Shown here one piece after another: positions 18,484-26,949 of a stretch of DNA of 64,000 nucleotides. Location of the stretch: NCBI RefSeq assembly GCF_052113225.1, contig NZ_JBFRCT010000008.1, positions 62,001 to 126,000 of the forward strand, read 5' to 3'. Source of the DNA: Pristimantibacillus sp052113225. Its GTDB lineage: Bacteria; Bacillota; Bacilli; Paenibacillales; Paenibacillaceae. A program made the position numbers and the translations under genes. Numbering within the stretch: the stretch's first letter is position 1; the number at the start of each line of letters is the position of its first letter. Under the pieces are notes generated by a model that saw only the letters and a list, made by a program, of their open reading frames with translations, was not told where the DNA came from and ran no database searches.

Positions 18484-20010
18484 ATGAGCAGCATCGTTAT
18501 AACGAACCCTATTATTTGGGCGGATGTACCTGATATTGATATGATCCGCGTAGAAGATACTTTTTATATGGTCAGCACTAGTATGCATTCGATGCCAGGC
18601 TGTCCGATTATGAAATCTGTTAATTTGAAGGATTGGGAGATCGTAAATTATGTTTTTGACACGATCGAAGATAATGATGCTCACAATCTATCAGACGGCA
18701 AAGGCATTTATGGGCAAGGCTCATGGGCTTCCAGCCTGCGTTATCATAACGGAACCTATTATGTATGCTTCTCCTGCAATGATAGTCAGCAGTTCTATAT
18801 TTACCGGACGCGGGATATCGAACAGGGCACATGGGAGCGCTCGGTCATTAATGGGCTTCTGCATGATCCTGGAATGCTGTTTGATGAAGATCGTGTCTTT
18901 GTATTCAGTGGCAACGGAAATATCTATATTACCGAATTAACAGCTGACGCTTCCGAGATCAAGCCTGACGGAATCCGCCAGCTATTAATTGAAGGGGAGC
19001 GGGAAGGCATGGGGCTGCGCATAGAGGGCTGCCATGCTTATAAGCTGCACGGTTATTATTATTTATTCTTCATAGATTGGCCGCGAACCGGTCATGGACG
19101 CCGCCGAGAGCTGTGTTACCGCTCGAAGGAGCTTCTTGGACCTTATGAACATAAAGTTATTCTCGATGATGATCTCGGCTATCACAACAAGGGAGTTGCG
19201 CAAGGCGGTATAATTGATTCGCCTTATGGTGAATGGTTCACCTTCTTATTTCAGGATCATGATGCTGTTGGCCGAATTCCATGCGTGCTGCCGATGTCCT
19301 GGGAGGACGGCTGGCCGGTTATCGCAAGTGACGGCAAAGCGCCAATCTCCTTCGAAGCAAATCTGCCGGAATCGGCTTCCAAGCCCATTATCATCAGCGA
19401 TAAATTCGACTATGAAGAGAACAAACTCGCTCTGAACTGGCAATGGAACCATAATCCCGACAACACACGTTGGTCGGTTATCGCGCGCCCGGGTTATCTG
19501 AGGCTGGAGACCGGTCAAATCACGGATCGTGTCGTGCTTGCCCGCAATACGTTGACCCAGCGGACGGAAGGTCCGACATGCAGCGGAAGTGTGATAATAG
19601 ATCTATCTCATATGAATGCTGGCGATCATGCCGGTCTTGTCGCCCTGCAAAGCGGATATGGCACGGTTGGCGTTCAAGCAGAGGGTAATGGCGAGTATTA
19701 TGTCGTGATGGGGATGAACCGCGGTGATGGTGGTATGGAAACGGTGGAAAAGCACCGGTATAAAGAAAGCCAGATTCATGTGAAAATAGATTTTGATTTC
19801 CGTGACAGCATTGATCTTGCCTATTTCTATTATTCGACTGATGGATTGGAATGGACGCAAATCGGCCGTCCTCTGCAGATGAGGTACACGCTGGACCATT
19901 TCATGGGCTACCGGATTGGTCTGTATAACTATGCCACGAAGCAACCCGGCGGCTATGTCGACTTCGATTATTTCCGTTACAGCAAGTCAATAGAAGAAAA
20001 GGGGATATGA
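18484..20010 (+). CDS. Intracellular GH43 enzyme (xylosidase-like, subfamily 12 type)
   Basis: 508 residues without signal peptide. The N-terminal beta-propeller carries general base D17 (VPDIDMIRV), modulator D128 (LLHDPGML) and general acid E181 (RIEGCHAYK). Residues about 300-500 form a concanavalin-like beta-sandwich (LALNWQWNHNPDNTRWS), the C-terminal module usual in GH43 beta-xylosidases and exo-oligoxylanases. It ends three bases before the GH10 gene at 20014, so both are co-translated to process imported xylo-oligosaccharides. GAGAGGGGA lies before the ATG. Confidence 0.88.
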   Translation: MSSIVITNPIIWADVPDIDMIRVEDTFYMVSTSMHSMPGCPIMKSVNLKDWEIVNYVFDTIEDNDAHNLSDGKGIYGQGSWASSLRYHNGTYYVCFSCNDSQQFYIYRTRDIEQGTWERSVINGLLHDPGMLFDEDRVFVFSGNGNIYITELTADASEIKPDGIRQLLIEGEREGMGLRIEGCHAYKLHGYYYLFFIDWPRTGHGRRRELCYRSKELLGPYEHKVILDDDLGYHNKGVAQGGIIDSPYGEWFTFLFQDHDAVGRIPCVLPMSWEDGWPVIASDGKAPISFEANLPESASKPIIISDKFDYEENKLALNWQWNHNPDNTRWSVIARPGYLRLETGQITDRVVLARNTLTQRTEGPTCSGSVIIDLSHMNAGDHAGLVALQSGYGTVGVQAEGNGEYYVVMGMNRGDGGMETVEKHRYKESQIHVKIDFDFRDSIDLAYFYYSTDGLEWTQIGRPLQMRYTLDHFMGYRIGLYNYATKQPGGYVDFDYFRYSKSIEEKGI

Positions 20011-20013
20011 ATC

Positions 20014-21027
20014 ATGACAGCAGATCAAAAACAGCTGCAAACAGAGGTTTCGTTAGCTGATGCCTTTCAGGACGATTTTCTTATTGGAGCAGCAGTAAAT
20101 AAACGGACAATTGTCAGTCAGAGTGATCTTCTGAAAAAGCATTATAACAGCTTAACTGCCGAGAATGAAATGAAGTTCGAAAGCCTTCATCCGGAGGAGC
20201 ATCGTTATACCTTCGAGGAGGCTGACCGNATTTCGGGATTCGCGAGCGAGAACGGCATGAAGCTGAGAGGGCATACGCTTGTATGGCATAACCAGACGCC
20301 AGACTGGGTATTTGAGGATGGCAATGGCGGGAAGGCAGGTCGTGACTTGCTTCTTGACCGAATGAAGTCACATATTGAAACGGTAGTATCGCGTTACAAG
20401 GATACGATCTATTGCTGGGATGTTGTGAACGAAGCGGTAACGGATGAGGGAACAGAATGGATGCGTCCAACCAAATGGCTGCATGGCATTGGTGAAGATT
20501 ACATCGAGCAGGCTTTCAGGTTTGCACATGCGGCCGATTCGCAAGCGCTGTTATTTTACAACGATTATAATGAGTGCAATCCTGGCAAACGGGAAAAAAT
20601 CTACTTCATGGTCAAATCGCTGCTGGAAAAAGGTGTTCCTGTTCACGGGATCGGACTTCAGGCGCATTGGAATCTGTATGATCCATCTCTGGACCAAATC
20701 CGTGAAGCCATTGAGCGTTATGCCTCACTAGGCGTAAAGCTGCAAATGACGGAGATGGATGTGTCTATGTTTGCTTTTGACGATAGACGGACGGATCTGA
20801 CGGAGCCTACAGCGGAAATGATGCGTCTGCAGGAAGTAAGATACAAGCAGTTCTTTGAACTGTTCCGGGAATATAAAGAGGTTCTGACCAGCGTAACCTT
20901 CTGGGGGGCGGCAGATGATTATACCTGGCTGGATCATTTCCCTGTTAGAGGCAGGAAAAATTGGCCGCTCTTATTCGATACCGATCAGCGTCCGAAGGAT
21001 GCGGTCAAAACCATCATCGGACAATAA
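20014..21027 (+). CDS. Intracellular GH10 endoxylanase
   Basis: A single GH10 TIM barrel of 337 residues without signal peptide or carbohydrate-binding modules. Acid/base E140 is in WDVVNEAV and nucleophile E247 in MTEMDVSMF. It resembles the cytosolic GH10 enzymes of Paenibacillus aldouronate clusters that cut imported methylglucuronoxylo-oligosaccharides. It is co-transcribed with the GH43 gene. An undetermined base at 20229 falls in the third position of CGN, which is Arg whatever the base, so the protein sequence is fully determined. Confidence 0.93.
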   Translation: MTADQKQLQTEVSLADAFQDDFLIGAAVNKRTIVSQSDLLKKHYNSLTAENEMKFESLHPEEHRYTFEEADXISGFASENGMKLRGHTLVWHNQTPDWVFEDGNGGKAGRDLLLDRMKSHIETVVSRYKDTIYCWDVVNEAVTDEGTEWMRPTKWLHGIGEDYIEQAFRFAHAADSQALLFYNDYNECNPGKREKIYFMVKSLLEKGVPVHGIGLQAHWNLYDPSLDQIREAIERYASLGVKLQMTEMDVSMFAFDDRRTDLTEPTAEMMRLQEVRYKQFFELFREYKEVLTSVTFWGAADDYTWLDHFPVRGRKNWPLLFDTDQRPKDAVKTIIGQ

Positions 21028-21039
21028 CAAATAGAGAGA

Positions 21040-21068
21040 AACGCGTTCCCTGCGGGAGCGCGTTTTTT
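21040..21068 (+). terminator. Intrinsic terminator after the GH43-GH10 operon
   Basis: AACGCGTTCCC pairs with GGGAGCGCGTT (one wobble) around TGC, with six T at the end. Confidence 0.92.
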
Positions 21069-21069
21069 C

Positions 21070-21118
21070 GAATTCTAAGAATTTATAAGTTTCATTCTAT
21101 AAACAGGGCTTAGAATTC
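21070..21118. repeat. Nested inverted repeat after the terminator
   Basis: GAATTCTAAG (21070-21079) and CTTAGAATTC (21109-21118) are ten-base perfect inverted arms; inside them TTTATA and TATAAA form a second pair. The region is AT-rich and lies just past the terminator and upstream of the efflux operon. It may be an operator or an extended hairpin. No gene is seen in 21028-21334. Confidence 0.45.
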
Positions 21119-21234
21119 TCCGGAATGAAATGCGCCCCGCTGCCAAGGACGGCGAAGCCGTTTCACCTTGTGTGAAAGCTGCCATAGTCATCCGGTTTTT
21201 TCTATAGCTTGGCGGGTGTTCTACCAAAGAGCGA

Positions 21235-21270
21235 CAGGTTGTTGCCTCTTTCTGTAAGCACTACACTTTT
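21235..21270 (+). promoter_or_regulatory. 36-bp shared element, copy 1 (before the efflux operon)
   Basis: CAGGTTGTTG, eight variable bases, then TGTAAGCACTACACTTTT. The same two blocks with the same spacing occur at 30703-30738 (one difference, A for G, in 28 positions). It lies about 65 bp before the probable start of the ATPase gene and argues that the open frame extending back to 21209 is not translated. Confidence 0.5.
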
Positions 21271-21334
21271 TAAGAAAGCAATTGCGGGGGTGTTGGTCAT
21301 TAGGAAACAACGCATAGAGGAAAGGGATATAGCT

Positions 21335-22063
21335 GTGCTGGCACTGGAGGAGAAGCAAATAGAAGCAGGTGGTCAAGTGCTTCTTACGGCAACAGGGATT
21401 AAGCGGGTATTCGGAAAAGGTAATACCGCTGTTACCGCTTTGTCTGATATTGAGCTTGATGTACCTGCCGGCTCGATGGTTGCCCTGAAAGGGCGGTCGG
21501 GCTCGGGCAAGACAACACTGCTCAATATTTTAAGTGCGTTGGATGAGCCGACAGAAGGCCAGGTTTTTTTTCGTGGTCAGGAGATTACAGGATTATCTGG
21601 TAAGGCGAGGAACGCATTGCGGCGTAAAGAGATCGGGCTGGTGTTCCAATCCTTTGGTTTGATTCCGCTGATGTCTGCTTACGAGAATGTTGAGTTCGGT
21701 CTTCGCATTGCGGGGACACCGGTCAAGGGCAACCGTGAAGCTGCGGAACGGGCGCTGGAACGGGTAGGAATGCGCGAGCGGATGAAGCATCGTCCAATGG
21801 AGCTGTCGGGTGGTGAGCAGCAGCGCGTGGCTATAGCCCGTGCGATTGCACATGAACCAACCCTGCTAATTGCTGATGAGCCCACCGCTGAATTGGACAG
21901 CCGAATGGGTCTGCAGGTGATGCGGGTGTTCAGAGATCTAGTCAGACATGCCGGTATGACCATTCTTCTTACTACCCATGACCCGGGAATTATGGAGCTA
22001 GTTGATTATGTTATTGCATTGGAGGATGGGAAAATTGTTTCCAAAACAACGAATCAATTCTAA
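21335..22063 (+). CDS. MacB/LolD-type ABC exporter ATPase
   Basis: ATP-binding subunit of a predicted efflux or lipoprotein-handling transporter. Walker A GRSGSGKTT, Q-loop VFQSFGLIP, signature LSGGEQQRV, Walker B LLIADEPTAELD and switch His in TTHDP are all present, in the spacing of the MacB/LolD subgroup. I chose GTG 21335, about nine bases after AGAGGAAAGG; the frame remains open to 21209 without a better site. It begins a four-gene unit with an adaptor, an FtsX-type permease and a second ATPase. Confidence 0.85.
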   Translation: MLALEEKQIEAGGQVLLTATGIKRVFGKGNTAVTALSDIELDVPAGSMVALKGRSGSGKTTLLNILSALDEPTEGQVFFRGQEITGLSGKARNALRRKEIGLVFQSFGLIPLMSAYENVEFGLRIAGTPVKGNREAAERALERVGMRERMKHRPMELSGGEQQRVAIARAIAHEPTLLIADEPTAELDSRMGLQVMRVFRDLVRHAGMTILLTTHDPGIMELVDYVIALEDGKIVSKTTNQF

Positions 22064-23084
22064 TTGGAAGTCGTTCGCGAAGCGGACTGCGGTCGTGGTA
22101 TTCACAACGATTGCCTTGTCCGGCTGCTCACTTCTTCCTCGTGAAGAAGCGGCACTGCAGCCACCACTAATTCAGCCGGTTCAAGAAAAGCTGGATCTGG
22201 TTGCTGTAACCCGCGGCAATATTCAAACCTCGCTGAAGGGTACGGCAACCTTTGTCTCCTCGAATGTAAAGACGCTGTCATTTACCGAATCAGGCGGACA
22301 GCTGAAATCCGTTGACGTTAAGCTTGGACAAGAAGTGAAAGCCGGCGAACTACTGGCTGAGCTGGAGACAGAGGATCTGGCACTGCAGGTTCGATTGCAA
22401 AAGCTAAGCGTAGAGCGAGTGGAGCTTCTGTATAAAGAAGCCGTGCAGGGCGGAGTGTCCGGGACGGAGAAACGGCTGAAAGAAATCGACCTTGAAAGAG
22501 AACAAATATCGCTGCAGGCGATGGAAGGCAAGCTTAACAAGTCGCAGCTGTACTCCCCAATCTCTGGAACGGTCATTTACGTCGATTCAATTAAAACTGG
22601 CGATCGTGTAAATGCCTTTCAAACGATTGTAACGGTAGCTGATCCTTCCAGCATGCAGCTGACTTATGTGGCGTCGGATGCCAAGGATGTTCTTGGTATA
22701 GAAGCTGGCATGCCCGTCAGCCTGAAGTATAAGGGGAAGGACTACACCGGTAAAGTGCTGCAGTCTCCATCGAGTGCACAAGTCAGTACAGATCAGTCAA
22801 AGGCTGACAGCAACGGTGTAACAATCGTAATGGGGATAGATCATCCGCCGGAAGGGATTCAAATCGGCCATAGCGCCGACATGATGATTGATCTTCAGAA
22901 GCGGGAAAATGTTATCGTGCTGCCGCGGAAAGCGATCCGCTCTTATATGGGACGCAATTATGTGCAAATTGCAGACGGTGAACGTAAAAAAGAAGTCGAT
23001 GTTGAAGTTGGCCTGACAACGCCAACTGAAGTGGAGATTGTAAAAGGCTTGGAGGAAGGACAGCAGGTTATTCTAAACAACTGA
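22008..23084 (+). CDS. HlyD/MacA-like adaptor lipoprotein of the efflux system
   Basis: The N-terminus has a hydrophobic stretch ending ALSGC (lipid Cys near residue 40), then barrel-sandwich halves (GGQLKSVDVKLGQEVKAGEL and SQLYSPISGTVIYVDS) flanking a short coiled coil (RLQKLSVERVELLYKEAV), followed by a beta-barrel domain. Such adaptors link FtsX-type permeases to the cell exterior in Firmicutes (compare YknX). The start is uncertain: it overlaps the ATPase gene, and TTG 22002, ATG 22008 and ATG 22026 are all in frame. Confidence 0.82.
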   Translation: MLLHWRMGKLFPKQRINSNWKSFAKRTAVVVFTTIALSGCSLLPREEAALQPPLIQPVQEKLDLVAVTRGNIQTSLKGTATFVSSNVKTLSFTESGGQLKSVDVKLGQEVKAGELLAELETEDLALQVRLQKLSVERVELLYKEAVQGGVSGTEKRLKEIDLEREQISLQAMEGKLNKSQLYSPISGTVIYVDSIKTGDRVNAFQTIVTVADPSSMQLTYVASDAKDVLGIEAGMPVSLKYKGKDYTGKVLQSPSSAQVSTDQSKADSNGVTIVMGIDHPPEGIQIGHSADMMIDLQKRENVIVLPRKAIRSYMGRNYVQIADGERKKEVDVEVGLTTPTEVEIVKGLEEGQQVILNN

Positions 23085-23132
23085 CGGTACTATGAAAGCC
23101 CGGGTGACAGGGCGCAAGAATGAGGTGTACGC

Positions 23133-26000
23133 ATGGCATTATGGACAATGATTCTCCGCAAAATGGCAAATAACAAATGGCTGCAGTTGAATTTATGGTT
23201 TGGTCTCACCGTTTGTGTAGCTCTGTTCAGCTCAATGCCGCTTTATTCGGATGCCATCCTGCAAAGGACTTTGCAGAAGGAACTTCAGATGGTTCAAAGC
23301 AAGAACTCCGAGTATCCGGGTTATGTACGGGTCAGCACATCGGTCTCTTCTTCCAAGATGGATCAGAAAACAGTAGAGGCGATTGGACGAGCGGACCGGT
23401 TCATACAATCGATTCCCGAGCGAATGGGGCTGGAGGCACTATCCTTTTATCAGCAGCGCTTCACCCAGAAAATGAAGGTATATGGAGCGGATGCATCGGA
23501 GCAGGAGATCAAAACACAGAAGACGACAGGCGGCTTCAAGTCGCTGTCTGATATGGAGAAGCGGGTTCGTCTCATTGACGGCCGGATGCCAGTTGACCGT
23601 TCGGATGGCCTGTTTGAAGCGCTGGTAACGCAAAAGTTTCTTAACTCTACCAAGCGCGATCTGGGAGAGGAGCTTCTGGCAGAATCGGCGGATAAGCAAT
23701 TGTTCCGGGTCATCCCTGTTGGGATTATTGATACGGACCCGTCAGCAGATCCGTACCTGCCTTTTTTGGTGACGGATGAACCAGACGGTTTTATGATCCC
23801 CTTCCAGCAATTCGAGCGCGAATTCATTACAAAGGGCGGCAAAGTAAGGGTATCCGACCTGGAATGGCGTTATGCAATGGACTATAAGCAGATGAGTATG
23901 GATAAGATCGAGGTATTTAATGAAGCCAACCGGGCGATCCGAAGCTACTTCCGCGGACGACTTGGTTCAGCAGAGGTTAATATTCCTGCGAATGAAACCA
24001 TTGCTTCCTATCAAGGCAAGAAAGAAAAGCTTGATGTTATGATGCTATCGCTGTATTCCCCGGTTATGCTCATGCTGGCATTCTATTTGTTTATGGCGGC
24101 TAATCTCGTAATTGAGAGGCAGAAAACGGAAATATCCGTGCTGCGAAGCCGCGGAGCCAGCCGGCTGCAGATCATGACCGCGTATACCCTGGAGAGCATG
24201 CTGCTTGGTGCAAGCGCACTTGCGGCTGGTCCGTTTATTGGGGTTACCTTTACCAAAGTACTTGGGGCATCCAACGGATTCCTTGAATTTGTTCAGCGCT
24301 CGGCACTGGAGGTCAGTCTTAACAGTAGTGCATACAAGGTCGCTGTTACAGCAGTAGTCGGAGCAATTGTACTAATCTTGATACCGGCTTTTTTGGCGAC
24401 CAGGGTATCGATTGTAAGTCACAAGCAGCAGGCGGCAAGGCTCACCAAGATGTCCTTCTGGCATAAGACGGGCATCGATATTGTGCTTGTCGGTCTGGCA
24501 TTATATTTACTCTATAATTTTAATAACCGGCAGGAGGATTTGAAGCGCCTGGCGCTGGATTCAGATGCCCTGCAGGTGGATCCACTGCTGTTCCTAATGC
24601 CTGCTCTCTTCGCGTTAGGGGCCGGACTATTGGTGCTGCGGATATATCCATGGTTTATCCGGCTTATATATTGGGCAGGACGCAGGTGGTGGCCGCCAGC
24701 ACTATACAGCACGCTAGTACAAATCAGCCGTTCATCAAGTCAGTATCTAACGATTAAAGTGTTCCTAGTGCTGACGGTATCGACCGGCTTGTTCAGTGCC
24801 AATGCAGCCCGGACCATCAACGATAATATGGAAAGTAAAATCCAATATAACATTGGCGCAGACATTACGTTGACAACCCGCTGGGAAAGCGATGCACCTC
24901 CCCCAAGCCTGCAGGGGGGAGAGCCTCAGACACAGGCGGCGCAAGGCACGGGTGACAAACGGGTGCAATATACCGAGCCGCCGTTTCAGCCATTCCAAAA
25001 TCTGAAAGGCATAGAATCATCAGCCAAGGTATTCCGTAAGGAGGGGGCAAGATTCAGTGCTGGCAGCAAAAATATATCCGGAGCAACTACGCTGGTAGGC
25101 ATCGACACCATGGCGTTTGGTCAAACCGCATGGATGAAAGATGGTCTGCTGGATCATCCGATCAACAGTTATTTGAATCTTATGGCAACTAATCCGAAGG
25201 CCGTATTAATCTCGCGGTCGCTGGCGGATGCAGCCAAGGTGAAACCTGGAGATCCAATTCGTATTTATTGGGATGGACTCGATGAGGCTTTATTTACTGT
25301 ATACGGCATTATCGATTATTGGCCGGGCTGGAGTCCACTGCCGGTTGCTGCGGATGGAGAGGAGAAGGCCTCTAAGCCCAATCTGATCATTGGCAATCTG
25401 AGTACTATTCAAAACAGGCTCGCTGTTGAGCCATATGAGGTGTGGCTTAAGCTGAAGGATGGTATTTCCAGCCAATCCATTTATGATCAGCTGACCACAG
25501 CCAAAATCAATGTGACCGGACTTCAAGATGCAAAGCAGGAGCTGATCACGTCCAGGAACGATCCATTCCGAATGGCGATTAATGGCGTCATGACGCTGGG
25601 CTTTGTGATCTCCATGCTGATCAGCTTCTTTGGATTTCTTTTATTCTGGGTGCTGGCCTTGTCAGGCAGAACACTGCAGTATGGTGTCCTTCGGGCGATG
25701 GGGATTCCGTTCCCGCAAATTATCGGGATGCTGCTCAGTGAGCAGCTGCTTACCTCCGGCGCAGCGGTTATTATCGGTGTGCTTATCGGCAACATGACCA
25801 GTGAACTATTCGTGCCCTTGTTCGAAATGTCATTTGCAACGTCGGAGCAGGTTCCGCCATTCGAGATTGTATATAAGCTCAGCGATTATGTGCAGCTGTA
25901 CACCATTATTGGTCTGACACTGACCATTGGTCTGCTTATTCTTGGCTACCGGCTGTCTAGGACCAGAATTGCTCAGGCCTTAAAGCTGGGGGAGGAGTAA
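23133..26000 (+). CDS. Large FtsX/MacB-type ABC permease
   Basis: 955 residues with two FtsX-like units. A first membrane segment near residues 17-37 is followed by a big extracytoplasmic region, a membrane block at about 300-425 (with the ETEISVLRSRGASRLQ-like coupling loop), further segments at 450-515, a second extracytoplasmic domain, and a final block at about 810-945 (QYGVLRAMGIPFPQI). ATGAGGTG precedes ATG 23133. It is the membrane part of the four-gene exporter; substrates of this group include antimicrobial peptides and lipids, not sugars. Confidence 0.87.
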   Translation: MALWTMILRKMANNKWLQLNLWFGLTVCVALFSSMPLYSDAILQRTLQKELQMVQSKNSEYPGYVRVSTSVSSSKMDQKTVEAIGRADRFIQSIPERMGLEALSFYQQRFTQKMKVYGADASEQEIKTQKTTGGFKSLSDMEKRVRLIDGRMPVDRSDGLFEALVTQKFLNSTKRDLGEELLAESADKQLFRVIPVGIIDTDPSADPYLPFLVTDEPDGFMIPFQQFEREFITKGGKVRVSDLEWRYAMDYKQMSMDKIEVFNEANRAIRSYFRGRLGSAEVNIPANETIASYQGKKEKLDVMMLSLYSPVMLMLAFYLFMAANLVIERQKTEISVLRSRGASRLQIMTAYTLESMLLGASALAAGPFIGVTFTKVLGASNGFLEFVQRSALEVSLNSSAYKVAVTAVVGAIVLILIPAFLATRVSIVSHKQQAARLTKMSFWHKTGIDIVLVGLALYLLYNFNNRQEDLKRLALDSDALQVDPLLFLMPALFALGAGLLVLRIYPWFIRLIYWAGRRWWPPALYSTLVQISRSSSQYLTIKVFLVLTVSTGLFSANAARTINDNMESKIQYNIGADITLTTRWESDAPPPSLQGGEPQTQAAQGTGDKRVQYTEPPFQPFQNLKGIESSAKVFRKEGARFSAGSKNISGATTLVGIDTMAFGQTAWMKDGLLDHPINSYLNLMATNPKAVLISRSLADAAKVKPGDPIRIYWDGLDEALFTVYGIIDYWPGWSPLPVAADGEEKASKPNLIIGNLSTIQNRLAVEPYEVWLKLKDGISSQSIYDQLTTAKINVTGLQDAKQELITSRNDPFRMAINGVMTLGFVISMLISFFGFLLFWVLALSGRTLQYGVLRAMGIPFPQIIGMLLSEQLLTSGAAVIIGVLIGNMTSELFVPLFEMSFATSEQVPPFEIVYKLSDYVQLYTIIGLTLTIGLLILGYRLSRTRIAQALKLGEE

Positions 26001-26003
26001 AGC

Positions 26004-26894
26004 ATGATCAGATGCGAGGAACTTGTGAAAATCTACAAAACGGCCGATCTCGAGGTTGTTGCTCTTCAAGGTCTGGATATGCAGGTGGACGATGGCGAGT
26101 TAATGGCGATTATCGGTAATTCAGGCAGCGGGAAATCCACGCTGCTGAATATGCTGGGCGGACTGGATAAGCCGTCTGCAGGCAAGCTGTTTGTTGATGG
26201 TAAGGATTTGCTTTTGTTCGGTGAGAAGGAGCTTGTGAACTATAAGCGTGAGACGGTTGGCTTCGTATGGCAGAATAATGCCCGCAATCTGATTCCTTAT
26301 CTGACCGCACTAGAGAATGTGGAGCTTCCTCTTCTCCTGAAGGGCAGAAGGCGCCGGGCGCGTGCAATCGAGCTGCTTGAGGCAGTAGGTCTTGGACATC
26401 GTCTTAAAAATAAGCTCAGTGAGCTGTCTGGCGGCGAGCAGCAGCGGGTCGCTATCGCCATCGCGTTGGCGAATGAGCCAAAGCTGCTTCTTGCTGATGA
26501 ACCAACGGGCTCATTGGATACGAAGACCTCCGATCAGGTACTAGATCTGTTCCGGAATCTCAATCAGACAATGGGAATTACGATTGTCATCGTCACGCAT
26601 GATCCGCTGCTCGCCCGTAAGGTGGACCGGGTTGTCCAAATCAGGGATGGTAAAACCTCTGCTGAAATGATCCGCAGAGAATCCTACGCCGACGAACTGG
26701 CAAGGCTTGATGCCGAGGATGCGATGTCTGGTCAGCAGGAGAGCCATATTGAGTATGCCGTGCTGGACAAAGCCGGCAGGCTTCAGATTCCGGCAGGCTA
26801 TCTGGACGCAGAAGGTTTCAAGGACAGCAATAAGGTGCGGGTGGAGATGGAGGAAGGCCGTATTATCCTCTATCCACAGGAAATCACGCCATGA
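26004..26894 (+). CDS. ABC exporter ATPase fused to an AbrB-like C-terminal domain
   Basis: Residues 1-220 are a MacB-type ATPase: Walker A GNSGSGKST, signature LSGGEQQRV, Walker B LLLADEPTGSLD, switch His in VTHDP. Residues about 245-292 (AVLDKAGRLQIPAGYLDAEG, then KVRVEMEEGRIILYP) resemble a SpoVT/AbrB swapped-hairpin domain, normally found in small DNA-binding or antitoxin proteins. It starts three bases after the permease gene. The extra domain could let the ATPase dimerise or sense its own operon; this is inference. Confidence 0.87.
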   Translation: MIRCEELVKIYKTADLEVVALQGLDMQVDDGELMAIIGNSGSGKSTLLNMLGGLDKPSAGKLFVDGKDLLLFGEKELVNYKRETVGFVWQNNARNLIPYLTALENVELPLLLKGRRRRARAIELLEAVGLGHRLKNKLSELSGGEQQRVAIAIALANEPKLLLADEPTGSLDTKTSDQVLDLFRNLNQTMGITIVIVTHDPLLARKVDRVVQIRDGKTSAEMIRRESYADELARLDAEDAMSGQQESHIEYAVLDKAGRLQIPAGYLDAEGFKDSNKVRVEMEEGRIILYPQEITP

Positions 26895-26949
26895 TCCGCC
26901 CCGTAGGGGGTGTTTATATGGGATATACAAGAAAAGGTGAGGTGTATTA

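Noticed and set aside
21209..21334. N-terminal extension of the first exporter ATPase
   Set aside because: It covers the shared 36-bp element, and no ribosome binding site precedes its start.
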